NCBI RefSeq assembly: GCF_001548475.1
Contig: NZ_LRUJ01000001.1
Coordinates: 62,001 to 126,000, forward strand
Reading direction: 5' to 3'
DNA length: 64,000 bases
From: Bordetella hinzii LMG 13501
GTDB taxonomy: Bacteria; Pseudomonadota; Gammaproteobacteria; Burkholderiales; Burkholderiaceae_B
Shown here piece after piece: positions 43,558-52,459 of the stretch. The position numbers and the translations under genes are program-made. The notes beneath the pieces were generated by a model, which saw only the letters and a program-made list of their open reading frames with translations, searched no databases and was not told the origin of the DNA. Position 1 is the stretch's first letter. Every line of letters begins with the position of its first letter.

Positions 43558-44850
43558 TTATTTCTCAAGCCGGGCAAGACCGGCCCGCACATCGCGCGCC
43601 AGCCGGCGGCACTGCGCCGCATCGAGCGTCGAAATGGTCAGGCGCAGGCCCGACACGGGCGCCTGCACGCCAAACGCCTGTCCCTCGCGCACCGCCCAGC
43701 CGCGCCGCGCCAGCGCCTCGGCCAGCGCCCGGTCATCCTCCATTGGCAGCCACACATTGAGCCCGTCGCCCGGCCAGGCGCCGTCCACGCCTTGCGCCTG
43801 CAGGGCGTGACGAAGATGGTGGCGGCGGCGCGCGTAGTCCTTGCGCGCGCGCGCCAGCAGGTGCTGCGTCTGTGGACGCGCCAGCGTCGCCTCGACCAGG
43901 TCCTGCAGCAGATGGCTGACCCAGTGGGTGCCCGGCGCCAGGCGCAGGCGCAGCAGGCGGGACGTGGCCGGATCGCTGGCCACGGCCGCCACGCGCAGGT
44001 CCGGCCCCAAGGCCTTGGAGAAAGAGCGCACCAGCGCCCAGCGCTGGCGTCCGCGCCCCAGGACGGAAAAATACGGCGCCTCGGCCAGCAAGGCGAAATG
44101 ATCGTCGACGATGACCAAGACCTGCGGATGGCGCGCCAACACGCGCGCCAGGGCCTGGGCGCGCGATGCGCTCAGATTGCAGCCGGTGGGATTATGGGCG
44201 CGGGGCGTCAGGATCACCGCCCGCGCGCCCGAGGCCAACGCGGCCTCCAGGGCCGCGGCCTGCATGCCCTGCTCGTCGACCGGCACGCCCACCGCCTGCA
44301 GGCCGGCCAGCCGCAACAGATTGATGCTGCTCAGAAAGCAAGGCTGCTCCACCGCGACGCGGTCGCCGGCCACCAGGCAGGCGCCCAGGAGGCGTTCGAT
44401 CGCATCGACCGCGCCATGCGTGATGTCCACCTCGAACTCCCCAGGACAATCGGGTGCGCACCAGGCGCGCGCATAGGCGGCCAGTCCGGCATTGACCGTG
44501 GGCTCGCCATACAGACGCCGCGGCCGCGCCGGCGCCGCAAGCTCCGGCAGCCAGGCTGGATTCGGATTGCCGCTGGCCGCGTCGATCAGCTCGGGATCGG
44601 CGCCCTGGCCCTCCTGCTCGCCCGGGCCGTGCGGCTGGCGGATCGCCGTGCCCAGACGCCCCTGAGCGACCGCGATGCCGGCGGCCACCAGGCGCTTATA
44701 GGCCGCGGCCACCGTATTGCGGTTGACGCCCAGCGCGGCGGCCAGCTCGCGCACCGGCGGCAGACTCATGCCGGGCGTCAAGGCGCCGGCCTGCGCCTGG
44801 GCGCGCACACTGTCGAAGATCTCGGCGGCGGTCTTTCCTTCTATCGTCAT
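43558..44850 (-). CDS. MocR/PdxR-type regulator: GntR HTH fused to aminotransferase domain
   Basis: 430 residues. The N-terminal GntR winged helix has LTPGMSLPPVRELAAALGVNRNTVAAAYKRLVAAGI (about 20-60). From about residue 85 a class-I aminotransferase fold follows, with LTPRAHNPTG, LVIVDDHFALL and the PLP Lys in SFSKALGPDLRVAA. MocR proteins bind PLP plus an amine ligand to switch adjacent genes; PdxR controls PLP synthesis and GabR GABA use. Here a YggS PLP-binding protein lies downstream after Bug 6, which is suggestive. The target genes are not evident from a clear operator. Confidence 0.88.
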   Translation of the reverse strand: MTIEGKTAAEIFDSVRAQAQAGALTPGMSLPPVRELAAALGVNRNTVAAAYKRLVAAGIAVAQGRLGTAIRQPHGPGEQEGQGADPELIDAASGNPNPAWLPELAAPARPRRLYGEPTVNAGLAAYARAWCAPDCPGEFEVDITHGAVDAIERLLGACLVAGDRVAVEQPCFLSSINLLRLAGLQAVGVPVDEQGMQAAALEAALASGARAVILTPRAHNPTGCNLSASRAQALARVLARHPQVLVIVDDHFALLAEAPYFSVLGRGRQRWALVRSFSKALGPDLRVAAVASDPATSRLLRLRLAPGTHWVSHLLQDLVEATLARPQTQHLLARARKDYARRRHHLRHALQAQGVDGAWPGDGLNVWLPMEDDRALAEALARRGWAVREGQAFGVQAPVSGLRLTISTLDAAQCRRLARDVRAGLARLEK

Positions 44851-44986
44851 GGCATCCCCGGTCTATGGCGGGGATTGTAGTTGTCATAGGCCAATCCTTC
44901 CCTGGCGCTATCAGACACCAAGACGGGCGCTCGAAACGGCGAGACCCGGGCGCTCGGCACCTGAGAACTCGGCAGCCGGAAGCGCC

Positions 44987-45592
44987 TCAATGGGCCTGGC
45001 CCGCCAGGGCCGGCCAGGCCGCGAGGGCGGCGGCCGCGACACTCTCCAGTTCGCGCCGGCTGGCGCCGTCGCGCGCCTGGATGGACATGCCTTGCTGCAC
45101 GGTGACGTAATAGCGCGCCATCGCATCGAGGTCGGCGGCCGGGGCGATCTCGCCCGCGTCCGCCCCGGCCTGCAGGCGTTCGCGCAGATCGGCGATATTG
45201 GCGGCCCGCATCTCGACCAGGCGCTTGCGCAAGGCGCCCGCATGGTCGCCCAGGGCCGAGAGCACGATCAGGCAGCCGGCCGGCTTGGCGCGGCGCGTGA
45301 ACACCCGGGCCGATTCCATCAGGTAGGCCTCGACCGCCTGGTAGGCGCTGCCGGCCTGGGCGAGCGCGCTCCAGATCTCCCTGCCCTCGGTCGCGCTGTA
45401 GTACGCCAGCGCCTCCCCGTACAAGGCCTCCTTGCTGCCGAAGGCCGCGTAGAGACTGGGCGAGGCAATCCCCATGGCGGCCGTCAGGTCGGCCATCGAA
45501 GCGGCTTCATAGCCTTTGCGCCAGAAGACCTCCATGGCGCGCGCCAAGGCGGCCTCGCGATCGAAACTCCTGGGACGGCCTCGCTCTGCCAT
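44987..45592 (-). CDS. TetR/AcrR-family transcriptional regulator
   Basis: 201 residues starting MAERGRPRSFDREAALARAMEVF. The helix-turn-helix is MADLTAAMGIASPSLYAAFGSKEALY near residues 35-60. The C-terminal domain resembles the subgroup next to SDR genes in betaproteobacteria. It diverges from the SDR gene at 45697 over 104 bases that contain two inverted half-sites, so it probably represses the SDR and itself. The inducer is not known; an aldehyde or quinone is a common theme for such pairs. Confidence 0.88.
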   Translation of the reverse strand: MAERGRPRSFDREAALARAMEVFWRKGYEAASMADLTAAMGIASPSLYAAFGSKEALYGEALAYYSATEGREIWSALAQAGSAYQAVEAYLMESARVFTRRAKPAGCLIVLSALGDHAGALRKRLVEMRAANIADLRERLQAGADAGEIAPAADLDAMARYYVTVQQGMSIQARDGASRRELESVAAAALAAWPALAGQAH

Positions 45593-45614
45593 GATCGATA
45601 TCCGAATTTTGTGC

Positions 45615-45675
45615 TGATTGGTAAATAAATTCTTGACGCCTGGATGACTCTACCATAGCATTTTTGTACCGATCA
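45615..45675 (+). promoter_or_regulatory. Promoter and inverted half-sites between TetR and SDR
   Basis: TTGACG (45633-45638) and TAGCAT (45656-45661) are spaced by 17 bases, giving a plausible promoter for the SDR gene. It is flanked by TGATTGGTA (45615-45623) and TACCGATCA (45667-45675), inverted copies differing at one position, with centres 52 bases apart (about five helical turns). This geometry would let TetR dimers bracket the promoter. Confidence 0.55.
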
Positions 45676-45696
45676 CTACAGAATTAAGGTAACCCC

Positions 45697-46437
45697 ATGA
45701 GCACATTGCAAGGCAAGAAGGCCCTGGTCACCGGCGGCAGCCGCGGCATCGGCGCGGCCATCGCGCGCCGCCTGGCCGCCGAAGGCGCCGACGTCGCCAT
45801 CACCTACGAACGCGCGGCGGACCGCGCCGCCCAGGTCGTGGCCGGCATCGAGGCGCTGGCGCGGCGCGGCCTGGCCATCCAGGCGGACAGCGCCGACCCG
45901 CGCGCCGTTCCGGCGGCGGTGGACGAGGCCGCCCGGTCCCTGGGCGGGCTGGACATCCTGGTCAACAATGCCGGCATCTTCCGCGCCGGCCCCCTCGAGG
46001 ACCTTACCCTGGCCGACATCGACGCCACGCTGAACATCAATGTGCGCGCCGTCATCCTCGCCAGCCAGGCCGCGGCTCGCCACATGGGCAAGGGCGGGCG
46101 CATCATCTCCATCGGCAGCAACCTCGCCAGCCGTGTCCCCGCGCCGGGCATGAGTCTTTATTCGCTGAGCAAATCGGCCCTCATCGCCTGGACCCAGGGG
46201 CTGGCGCGCGATCTCGGGCCGCGCGGCATCACGGTCAACATCGTCCACCCCGGGTCCACCAACACCGAGATGAACCCGGCCAACGGCGAACACGCCGACG
46301 CCCAGCGCGAGCGCATGGCCATCCCTGAGTACGGTTCGCCCGACGACATCGCCGCGCTGGTCGCCTTCATCGCCGGCCCGCAGGCGCGCTCCATCAATGG
46401 CACCGGACTGACCGTGGACGGCGGCGCCAACGCCTGA
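45697..46437 (+). CDS. SDR-family oxidoreductase (FabG/Ga3DH-like)
   Basis: 246 residues. VTGGSRGIGAAIARRLA binds the cofactor, VNNAGIFRAGPL follows, and the catalytic residues are Ser in SIGSNLASR, then Tyr and Lys in YSLSKSALI. HPGSTNTEMNP and GTGLTVDGG close the fold. RSLGG and the Arg-rich segment after beta-2 (YERAADRA) suggest NADPH use. It is the sole gene under the divergent TetR regulator, a common pair for aldehyde or quinone stress or for side-chain reduction. AAGG lies before the ATG. Confidence 0.88.
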   Translation: MSTLQGKKALVTGGSRGIGAAIARRLAAEGADVAITYERAADRAAQVVAGIEALARRGLAIQADSADPRAVPAAVDEAARSLGGLDILVNNAGIFRAGPLEDLTLADIDATLNINVRAVILASQAAARHMGKGGRIISIGSNLASRVPAPGMSLYSLSKSALIAWTQGLARDLGPRGITVNIVHPGSTNTEMNPANGEHADAQRERMAIPEYGSPDDIAALVAFIAGPQARSINGTGLTVDGGANA

Positions 46438-46553
46438 AGCGCTCAGCGCGCGGCCGCGCGGCGCTCGATGCGAGGCCGCCATGTCCCGCCCGCCCGGGCC
46501 CCGGTCTCGCCGTCACGCGCCGGGCGGACCTGAATCAGGGTGGCGGCCGAGGA

Positions 46554-47504
46554 TCACAGGCGCCGCACCGAGGCGTCCAGCTCCGGAAACTTGCTCGACC
46601 ACATTTCCTTGATCTCGCGCAGCCGGCGCGAGAACATGCCGCTGAAGCGCCTCGCGGCCAGCGTGGGCGGGGAACGCAGGTCGTGCAGCAGGAAGAGATC
46701 GAACTGCACGCGCGGATTGGAAATGGGATAGATGAAATACTGCTCGGTATCGATCTGGTCGGCCACCGAGTTCATCAGGCAGATCGCGCCCCAGTCGGAA
46801 TGGCGGATGCTCTCAAGGGTGGCGACCATGCCGTCGATCTTGATGACCTTGCGCGCCTTGACGCGGCCGCTGGCGATATAGCTCTGCATGGTGGAGCCCA
46901 GCAGGTGCCGCTCCGAAGGGATGACCAGCACCAGGTCATGCATCGCCGATAGATCGCAATGACTGAAGGTGGGGCCGTTGATGGGCTGGCTGGACACCAG
47001 CACGAACTCGTCGGTAAAGCCCAGTTCGCAGGACAGGCTGGTGCTGTCCAGCGGCATGGCGCCCAGCCCCAGGTCCAGCGCCCCGGCCTGCACCAGCTCG
47101 GTGATATTGCGCGCATACCCCTCGGTGACGGAGATGTCCACGGCGGGATAGAGGCGCAGGAAATCATCCAGCACCTTGCCCAGCACGTTCTTGCACATGG
47201 ACGAGGTCACGCCCACCTTGAGCGAGCCGGTGACGACATCGCCGGCCACCAGGTCGAGGATTTCCTGCTTGGCGGCCGAGAGATCGCGCGCGATGGGCAC
47301 CGCCAGCTCGTAGAGCCGCCGGCCCGCCACGGTGGGCGTCAGGCCGCGCTGGCCGCGTTCGAACAGGGGCGTGCCCAGCTCCTCTTCGAGGTTGCGCACC
47401 TGCATGCTCAGGGCGGACTGCACCACATGCATGCGCTCGGCGGCGCGGGTAAAGCTGGCTTCTTCGAAAACGCCGATGAAGTAATGCAGGGCCCGGATCT
47501 CCAT
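46554..47504 (-). CDS. LysR-family transcriptional regulator
   Basis: 316 residues starting MEIRALHYFIGVFEEASFTRAAERMHVVQSALSMQVRNLEEELG in segments, a canonical LysR HTH of the NAC/CynR-like subgroup. The C-terminal effector domain begins near residue 90 (GSLKVGVTSSMC). It diverges from the Baeyer-Villiger monooxygenase gene, and the perfect 15-base palindrome at 47537-47551 is its probable binding site. The inducer is likely the ketone or an ester product. Confidence 0.88.
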   Translation of the reverse strand: MEIRALHYFIGVFEEASFTRAAERMHVVQSALSMQVRNLEEELGTPLFERGQRGLTPTVAGRRLYELAVPIARDLSAAKQEILDLVAGDVVTGSLKVGVTSSMCKNVLGKVLDDFLRLYPAVDISVTEGYARNITELVQAGALDLGLGAMPLDSTSLSCELGFTDEFVLVSSQPINGPTFSHCDLSAMHDLVLVIPSERHLLGSTMQSYIASGRVKARKVIKIDGMVATLESIRHSDWGAICLMNSVADQIDTEQYFIYPISNPRVQFDLFLLHDLRSPPTLAARRFSGMFSRRLREIKEMWSSKFPELDASVRRL

Positions 47505-47536
47505 GGCCTGTGTCTCCTCCGGTGGGCCGGCGCGCC

Positions 47537-47551
47537 ATCAGGATTCCTGAT
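47537..47551. promoter_or_regulatory. LysR-type box between LysR and the monooxygenase
   Basis: ATCAGGATTCCTGAT is a perfect palindrome with the T-N11-A layout of LysR binding sites. It lies 33 bases before the LysR start and 98 bases before the monooxygenase start, as in many divergent LysR systems. Confidence 0.7.
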
Positions 47552-47634
47552 CCCACCCATCAATCAATATCGTCATGCCCGGCCGGGATCCTCCCTAGAC
47601 TGCCGCCATGCCTTTCTTATCAGGTCTGGAGACA

Positions 47635-49590
47635 ATGAAGCATCCCACCGAGAATATATTCCATGCGGCAACGCGCGACGAAGCCGCCTTGCGCGCCGCG
47701 CTTGAAGAAGCCGACATCGTGCCCGCCGCGCTCGTCCTGGTGCACCTGACGGGCGATCTCGCCATCCTCGACGAGATGAGGCCCCACATCCAAGGCGGCT
47801 GGAACTATATGGAAAAGGTGCCGGAACCTCTGCGCCGCCGCATCCGCGAGCGCCTGGTGAGCGTGCTCAAGGAAAAGGCCGCCGATCCCAGCCTGCCGGC
47901 CCTGCCGCCGCCGGATGTCCTGCACCGCATCATGAGCGCCAGCGTGGGCGCGCAAATGCCGCCCGAATACGTGCCCCTGTTCGTCGAGGAGCTGGGTCTG
48001 GCGCAGGGCGACCCCCGCGCCCTGCGCTGGCGCCGCGACCCCGCCCCCCTGGGCCTGGCCGATTTCCGCGTGCTCATCGCCGGCGCCGGCCTGTCGGGCA
48101 TCTGCGCGGCCGTGCGCCTGAAGCAGGCCGGCATCCCCTTCGTCATCCTGGAACGCAACGAAACCGTCGGCGGCACCTGGCACGAGAACACCTATCCCGA
48201 CTGCGGCGTGGACACGCCCTCGCATTTCTATTCCTATTCCTTCAACCCCAATCCGCAGTGGTCGCGCTACTTCGCCAAGCGCGACGAAATCCAGCAATAC
48301 ATCGAGGACACCACCGACAAGTTCGGCCTGCGCGAGCACATCCGCTTCGGCGTATCGGTGCAAAGCGCTAGGCTGGACGAGGAAAGCGGCCTGTGGCTGG
48401 TGCACAGCGTGGACCGCGACGGCCGCGCCCAGGCCCAGGCCTGCAATGTCTTCATCACCGCCGTGGGGCACAATGTGCCGGCCACGCCGCGCATCGAAGG
48501 TCTGCGGGATTTCCGCGGCGAGGTGGTGCACACGGCGAAATGGGATCCGGCCATCAAGCTCGACGGCCGCCGGGTCGCGATGATAGGCACCGGCGCCAGC
48601 GGCATGCAGGCCGGCCCCGCGCTGGCGCCCAAGGTGGAAAAGCTGACCATCTTCCAGCGCTCGCCGCACTGGGCCATGGGCAACCCCAACTACCACCGCG
48701 CCGTCCCGGATGGGCAGAAATGGGCGCTGCGCCACATCCCCTACTTCAATCAGTGGGCGCGCTTCCTGATCTTCTGGGCCGCTTCGGACAGCTTTCACGA
48801 CAGCCTGTTCATCGATCCCGATTGGAGCCAGCCCGATATCTCGCTCAATGCCAAGAACCACCAGATGCGCGAGAACATCCTGGCCTATATGCGCGAACAG
48901 CTCGGCGGCGACGAAGCGCTGATGCGTAAATGCACGCCGGGCTACCCCCCCTACGGCAAGCGCCTGCTGCGCGACAACCATTGGTTTGCGACCCTCAAGC
49001 GTCCCAATGTCGAACTCGAAACGGACGCGATCGCGCGCGTGACGGCCGACGGCATCCTGACCCGCGCGGGCAAGCTGCACGAGGTCGACGCCATCGTCAT
49101 GGCGACGGGCTTTCATGCCTCCAAGCTGTTGTGGCCCATGGAAATCATCGGCCGGGGCGGCCGCAGCATCCGCGAACGCTGGGGCGACGACGATCCGCGC
49201 GCCTATAAAGGCATGAGCGTGCCCGGTTTTCCCAATCTGTTCGTCCTGGCCGGCCCCAACACCATCCTCTCGCATGGCGGCAGCGCCATCTTCCACAGCG
49301 AGTGCCAGGTCACCTACATCCTGCAGGCGATACGCGAGATGGTCGAGCGCAACCTGCGCACGCTGGAAGTCCGCCGCGACGTGCATGACCGCTATAACCA
49401 GCAGATCGACGAACGCCATCGCAACATGGTCTGGGCCCATCCCGGCGTGACCAGTTGGTACAAGAACAAGCACAACCGCGTCACCATGACCTCCCCCTGG
49501 CGATTGGTGGACTTCTGGTCCCTGACCCGCGAATTCGATCCTGACGATTACCTCTGCACCACGGCCGCGCCCTATGCGGCGGCGGCCTGA
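47635..49590 (+). CDS. Type I Baeyer-Villiger monooxygenase with N-terminal extension (HAPMO-like)
   Basis: 651 residues from the ATG at 47635 (GGAG upstream); 47608 is an alternative start. The first 140 residues (HAATRDEAALRAALEEADIVPAAL and on) are an extension like that of 4-hydroxyacetophenone monooxygenase. FAD motif GAGLSG is at 150-155, NADPH motif GTGASG at 318-323, and the BVMO fingerprint FRGEVVHTAKWD at 293-304 (FxGxxxHxxxWD). ATGFHASKLLWP is the C-terminal family segment. It inserts oxygen next to a carbonyl, giving an ester. The esterase-like hydrolase directly downstream would then cleave it. Substrate unknown; an aryl or cyclic ketone is likely. Confidence 0.9.
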   Translation: MKHPTENIFHAATRDEAALRAALEEADIVPAALVLVHLTGDLAILDEMRPHIQGGWNYMEKVPEPLRRRIRERLVSVLKEKAADPSLPALPPPDVLHRIMSASVGAQMPPEYVPLFVEELGLAQGDPRALRWRRDPAPLGLADFRVLIAGAGLSGICAAVRLKQAGIPFVILERNETVGGTWHENTYPDCGVDTPSHFYSYSFNPNPQWSRYFAKRDEIQQYIEDTTDKFGLREHIRFGVSVQSARLDEESGLWLVHSVDRDGRAQAQACNVFITAVGHNVPATPRIEGLRDFRGEVVHTAKWDPAIKLDGRRVAMIGTGASGMQAGPALAPKVEKLTIFQRSPHWAMGNPNYHRAVPDGQKWALRHIPYFNQWARFLIFWAASDSFHDSLFIDPDWSQPDISLNAKNHQMRENILAYMREQLGGDEALMRKCTPGYPPYGKRLLRDNHWFATLKRPNVELETDAIARVTADGILTRAGKLHEVDAIVMATGFHASKLLWPMEIIGRGGRSIRERWGDDDPRAYKGMSVPGFPNLFVLAGPNTILSHGGSAIFHSECQVTYILQAIREMVERNLRTLEVRRDVHDRYNQQIDERHRNMVWAHPGVTSWYKNKHNRVTMTSPWRLVDFWSLTREFDPDDYLCTTAAPYAAAA

Positions 49591-49629
49591 CGGCCACGAC
49601 ATTGCTTTGATCAACACAGGAGTCATGAC

Positions 49630-50388
49630 TTGGATGGAATATTGACCACCCGGACCGTGCGCGGCATCCCGGCGCGCATGCTGCAAGGCGGCCAGGGCCC
49701 GCGCGTGCTGTTCCTGCACGGCGCCGCCGGCCTGAGCGGCTGGCCCGAATTCTTCCAGCATCTGGCGCGCGGCCACGAGATCTGGTTTCCCGAACATCCC
49801 GGCTTCGGCCTGACGCCGGAGTCGCCCGATATCGGCTCGACCGCTGACCTGGCCGCCTACTATCGCGACTTCCTGCGCGCCAGCGGCCCTTGCCATGTCA
49901 TCGGCAGCTCATTCGGCGGTTGGCTGGCGGCCGAGCTGGCCACGCTGGACCCGGAGCATGTCCGCAGCCTGACCCTGATCGGCCCGGCCGGACTGCGGCC
50001 CAGGGTGGCCTCGGCCCCGCCCGCCAGCGAAGAAGCGTTCGTGCGCAAGCTCTACTTCGACCAAGGCGTGGCCGATCGCGTCCTGGCCGAGCCCATGGAC
50101 GATGCCCAGCGCGCCCTGCAAAAGCGCAATCGCGCCGCCACCGCCAGGCTGGGCGGCAGCTTCCACAACCCCCGCCTCGAAACCGCGCTCGCCGGCCTCG
50201 ACATCCCCGCGCTGGTGCTCTGGGGCGATCACGACCAGCTCGTGCCGGCGGAACAGGCCGCGCTATGGCAGGCCAGCCTGCGCCATGCGGAGATGACGAT
50301 ATTCACCGACTGCGGCCATCTGCCGCACTTCGAGCAGCCCCAGGCCGTGGCGCAACGCATACTGGACTTCCTGCGCCAGCAGGCATAA
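49630..50388 (+). CDS. Alpha/beta hydrolase (esterase or C-C hydrolase type), TTG start
   Basis: 252 residues. The only sensible start is TTG at 49630, seven bases after AGGAG (49618-49622); the ATG at 49625 is out of frame and stops after six codons. LFLHGAAGLSGWPEFF forms the oxyanion loop, the nucleophile Ser is in IGSSFGGWLAAE, Asp in LWGDHDQLVP and His in CGHLPHFEQP. It belongs with meta-cleavage or ester hydrolases. Behind a Baeyer-Villiger monooxygenase, hydrolysis of the ester product is the natural role. Confidence 0.85.
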   Translation: MDGILTTRTVRGIPARMLQGGQGPRVLFLHGAAGLSGWPEFFQHLARGHEIWFPEHPGFGLTPESPDIGSTADLAAYYRDFLRASGPCHVIGSSFGGWLAAELATLDPEHVRSLTLIGPAGLRPRVASAPPASEEAFVRKLYFDQGVADRVLAEPMDDAQRALQKRNRAATARLGGSFHNPRLETALAGLDIPALVLWGDHDQLVPAEQAALWQASLRHAEMTIFTDCGHLPHFEQPQAVAQRILDFLRQQA

Positions 50389-50444
50389 CAGGGCGGCGGC
50401 ACGCATCGCCCGCCCAGCATCATTCTTTCTCGAGGAGACTTGCC

Positions 50445-51395
50445 TTGAAAATCTTTGCCCCAGCCCTGGTGGCGCTCGGCCTCGTGGCGGCCGGCGCGCC
50501 CGCGCAGGCCGAATTTCCCGAACGCCCCATCACGATGATCGTGCCCTACCCGCCCGGCGGGGCCACGGACATCCAGATGCGCAGCCTGAGCGCGGCGGCC
50601 GCGCGCCGCCTCGGCCAGCCCATCACCATCGTGAACAAACCCGGCGCCGGCGGCTCCCTGGGCGCGGTCAACCTGAGCACGGCCGCCCCCGACGGCTACA
50701 CCCTGTCGCAGGTGTCGGTGGGCGTGTTCCGCATGCCCGCCATCACCAAGATGCCCTATGACCCGGCCAAGCTGTCCTACATCATCGGCGTATCGGGCTA
50801 TCTCTTCGGCGCGGCCGTCAAGAGCGACGCGCCCTGGAAGACCTTCGACGAGCTGGTCGCCTATGCGAAAGCCCATCCCGGCAAAGTGCGCTACGGCACC
50901 ATAGGCACGGGTTCGGTGCAGCACGTCACCATGGAAGCCGTCGCCCAGCAACGTGGCATCGATTGGCTGCACGTCCCGTACAAGGGCAATTCCGAAGTCA
51001 ATATGGCGCTGCTCTCCGGCCAGGTCGATTTCAGCTCCGACGGCAGCGCCTGGGCGGAACTGGTGAACAGCGGCCGCGTGCGGCTGCTGGCCGTCTACAG
51101 CGAGAAGCGCGCCAAGAAATGGCCCGATGTCCCGACCCTGAAAGAACTGGGCTACGGCATTTCGGAGCAGTCCCCCTATGGCATCGCCGGCCCGCCGGGC
51201 ATGGCGCCGGCCGTCATGGCCCGTCTGCACGACGCCTTCCAGCAAGCGCTCGACGACCCCGAGCACCTCAAGACCCTGGAGACGCTCAACCAGGACGTGG
51301 TCTATATGTCCGGCGCCGACTTCGCCGCCCATGCCCGGCGCGAGACGGCGCGCCAGGCCGGGATCGTGGCCCGCTTCGGGCTCAAGCAGCAGTAG
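50445..51395 (+). CDS. Bug-family TTT substrate-binding protein, TTG start (Bug 7)
   Basis: 316 residues from TTG at 50445, seven bases after GGAG; no ATG/GTG gives the signal peptide LKIFAPALVALGLVAAGAPAQA. ITMIVPYPPGGATDIQMR is the GGxxD loop, then VNKPGAGGSLGAVNL, APDGYTLSQVS and PYKGNSEVNMALLSGQVDFSSDG. It is third in the monooxygenase-hydrolase-Bug operon, so it may bring in the ketone's parent acid. Two adjacent TTG starts may keep hydrolase and receptor below the monooxygenase level (inference). Confidence 0.9.
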   Translation: MKIFAPALVALGLVAAGAPAQAEFPERPITMIVPYPPGGATDIQMRSLSAAAARRLGQPITIVNKPGAGGSLGAVNLSTAAPDGYTLSQVSVGVFRMPAITKMPYDPAKLSYIIGVSGYLFGAAVKSDAPWKTFDELVAYAKAHPGKVRYGTIGTGSVQHVTMEAVAQQRGIDWLHVPYKGNSEVNMALLSGQVDFSSDGSAWAELVNSGRVRLLAVYSEKRAKKWPDVPTLKELGYGISEQSPYGIAGPPGMAPAVMARLHDAFQQALDDPEHLKTLETLNQDVVYMSGADFAAHARRETARQAGIVARFGLKQQ

Positions 51396-51438
51396 CGCGC
51401 CAGGCCTGTCCGGCCATCCCGGGCGGCGCCAAAGAAAA

Positions 51439-51469
51439 GGGACCGCGGGCTGTGCCAGCCGGCGGTCCC
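51439..51469 (-). terminator. Terminator of the N-formylglutamate amidohydrolase gene
   Basis: GGGACCGC (51439-51446) pairs with GCGGTCCC (51462-51469), and inner GGCTG/CAGCC bases extend the stem. Read on the minus strand the stem is followed by TTTTCTTT, so it looks like a rho-independent terminator for the leftward gene ending at 51513. It also stands behind the rightward Bug 7 gene. Confidence 0.65.
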
Positions 51470-51512
51470 CGCGTCCATCGATGCCGGCCGCGGCCGGCAT
51501 CCCTCCAGGCGG

Positions 51513-52304
51513 TCAGAGGGTCTCGAAAGCCTTGTTCACCAGCCTCTCGACCAGGGCGCCCACGCGGGCGGCCTCGGCCTGCACCCAGGGGTAGGGGTGG
51601 CGCTCTTCCATATAGGTGGACTGGCACATCTCCAGCTGCACCGCGTGGATGTTGTTGGCCGGATCGCCATAGTGGCGCGTGATGTAGCCGCCCTTGAAAC
51701 GGCCATTGACCGCCCAGGTATAGGCCGACTGCCCTTGCAGCTCGCGCTGGATGGCGTCCTGGATGGCGGGCGCGGCGCTGGCGCCGCTGGAGGTGCCGAT
51801 GTTCAGGTCGGGCAGCTTGCCTTCGAACAGGCGCGGAATGACGCTGGCGATCGAATGGCCTTCCCAGAGCAGGACCTTGCCGTGCCGGGCGCGCAGGCGC
51901 TCGATCTCGCCGCGCAGCTGGTCATGGTAGGGCTGCCAGTACTGTGCGCGGCGCGCATCGCGCTCGGCCTGGCCGATGGCTTCGCGGCCGTCGAGATAGA
52001 GGGGCTGGCCGTCGAAGGTATGCGTGGGACAGAGGCCGGTCTTGGCCTGGCCGGGATAGAGGCTCTCGTCGTTGGGCGGGCGGTTCAGGTCCACCACGTA
52101 GCGCGAATAGCGCGCCCACAGGAAGGAGGCGCCCAGCTTCTTGCCGAAGGCGTAGAGGCGATCCAGGTGCCAATCGGTATCGCCCGAACGCAGGCCGAGC
52201 TCGGTCATGAGCGGCTTTTGCGCCTCGGGGATCAGGCTGCCCAGATGGGGGATGGAAATCAGCAGCGGCGCGGTGCCGGCCTCGAAGTGAAAGATATCGC
52301 TCAT
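51513..52304 (-). CDS. hutG: N-formylglutamate amidohydrolase (deformylase)
   Basis: 263 residues starting MSDIFHFEAGTAPLLISIPHLGSLIPEAQKPLM in segments. SIPHLGSLIP, GDTDWHLDRLYAF, RYVVDLNRPPNDESLYPG, LLWEGHSIASVIPRLFEG (zinc and catalytic residues) and NGRFKGGYITRHYGDPANNIHAVQLEM match HutG, which hydrolyses N-formyl-L-glutamate to glutamate and formate in the five-step histidine pathway. None of hutU, hutH, hutI or hutF is next to it, so it is either a relocated hut gene or acts on another formylated amino acid. Confidence 0.88.
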   Translation of the reverse strand: MSDIFHFEAGTAPLLISIPHLGSLIPEAQKPLMTELGLRSGDTDWHLDRLYAFGKKLGASFLWARYSRYVVDLNRPPNDESLYPGQAKTGLCPTHTFDGQPLYLDGREAIGQAERDARRAQYWQPYHDQLRGEIERLRARHGKVLLWEGHSIASVIPRLFEGKLPDLNIGTSSGASAAPAIQDAIQRELQGQSAYTWAVNGRFKGGYITRHYGDPANNIHAVQLEMCQSTYMEERHPYPWVQAEAARVGALVERLVNKAFETL

Positions 52305-52459
52305 GAACGCTCGTCTGGATGCCCGCGGGCCGGGCCCGCGCGGGGGGATGGCGTCCATGATACTAAAACGGGCCGGCCCGTTTTCCGCTCTCATTAAATG
52401 AGAATCGCGGGCGCCGGGGCGGCCTTGCGGCAAGCCCAAGACCAGCCCTTCGCCCGCCC

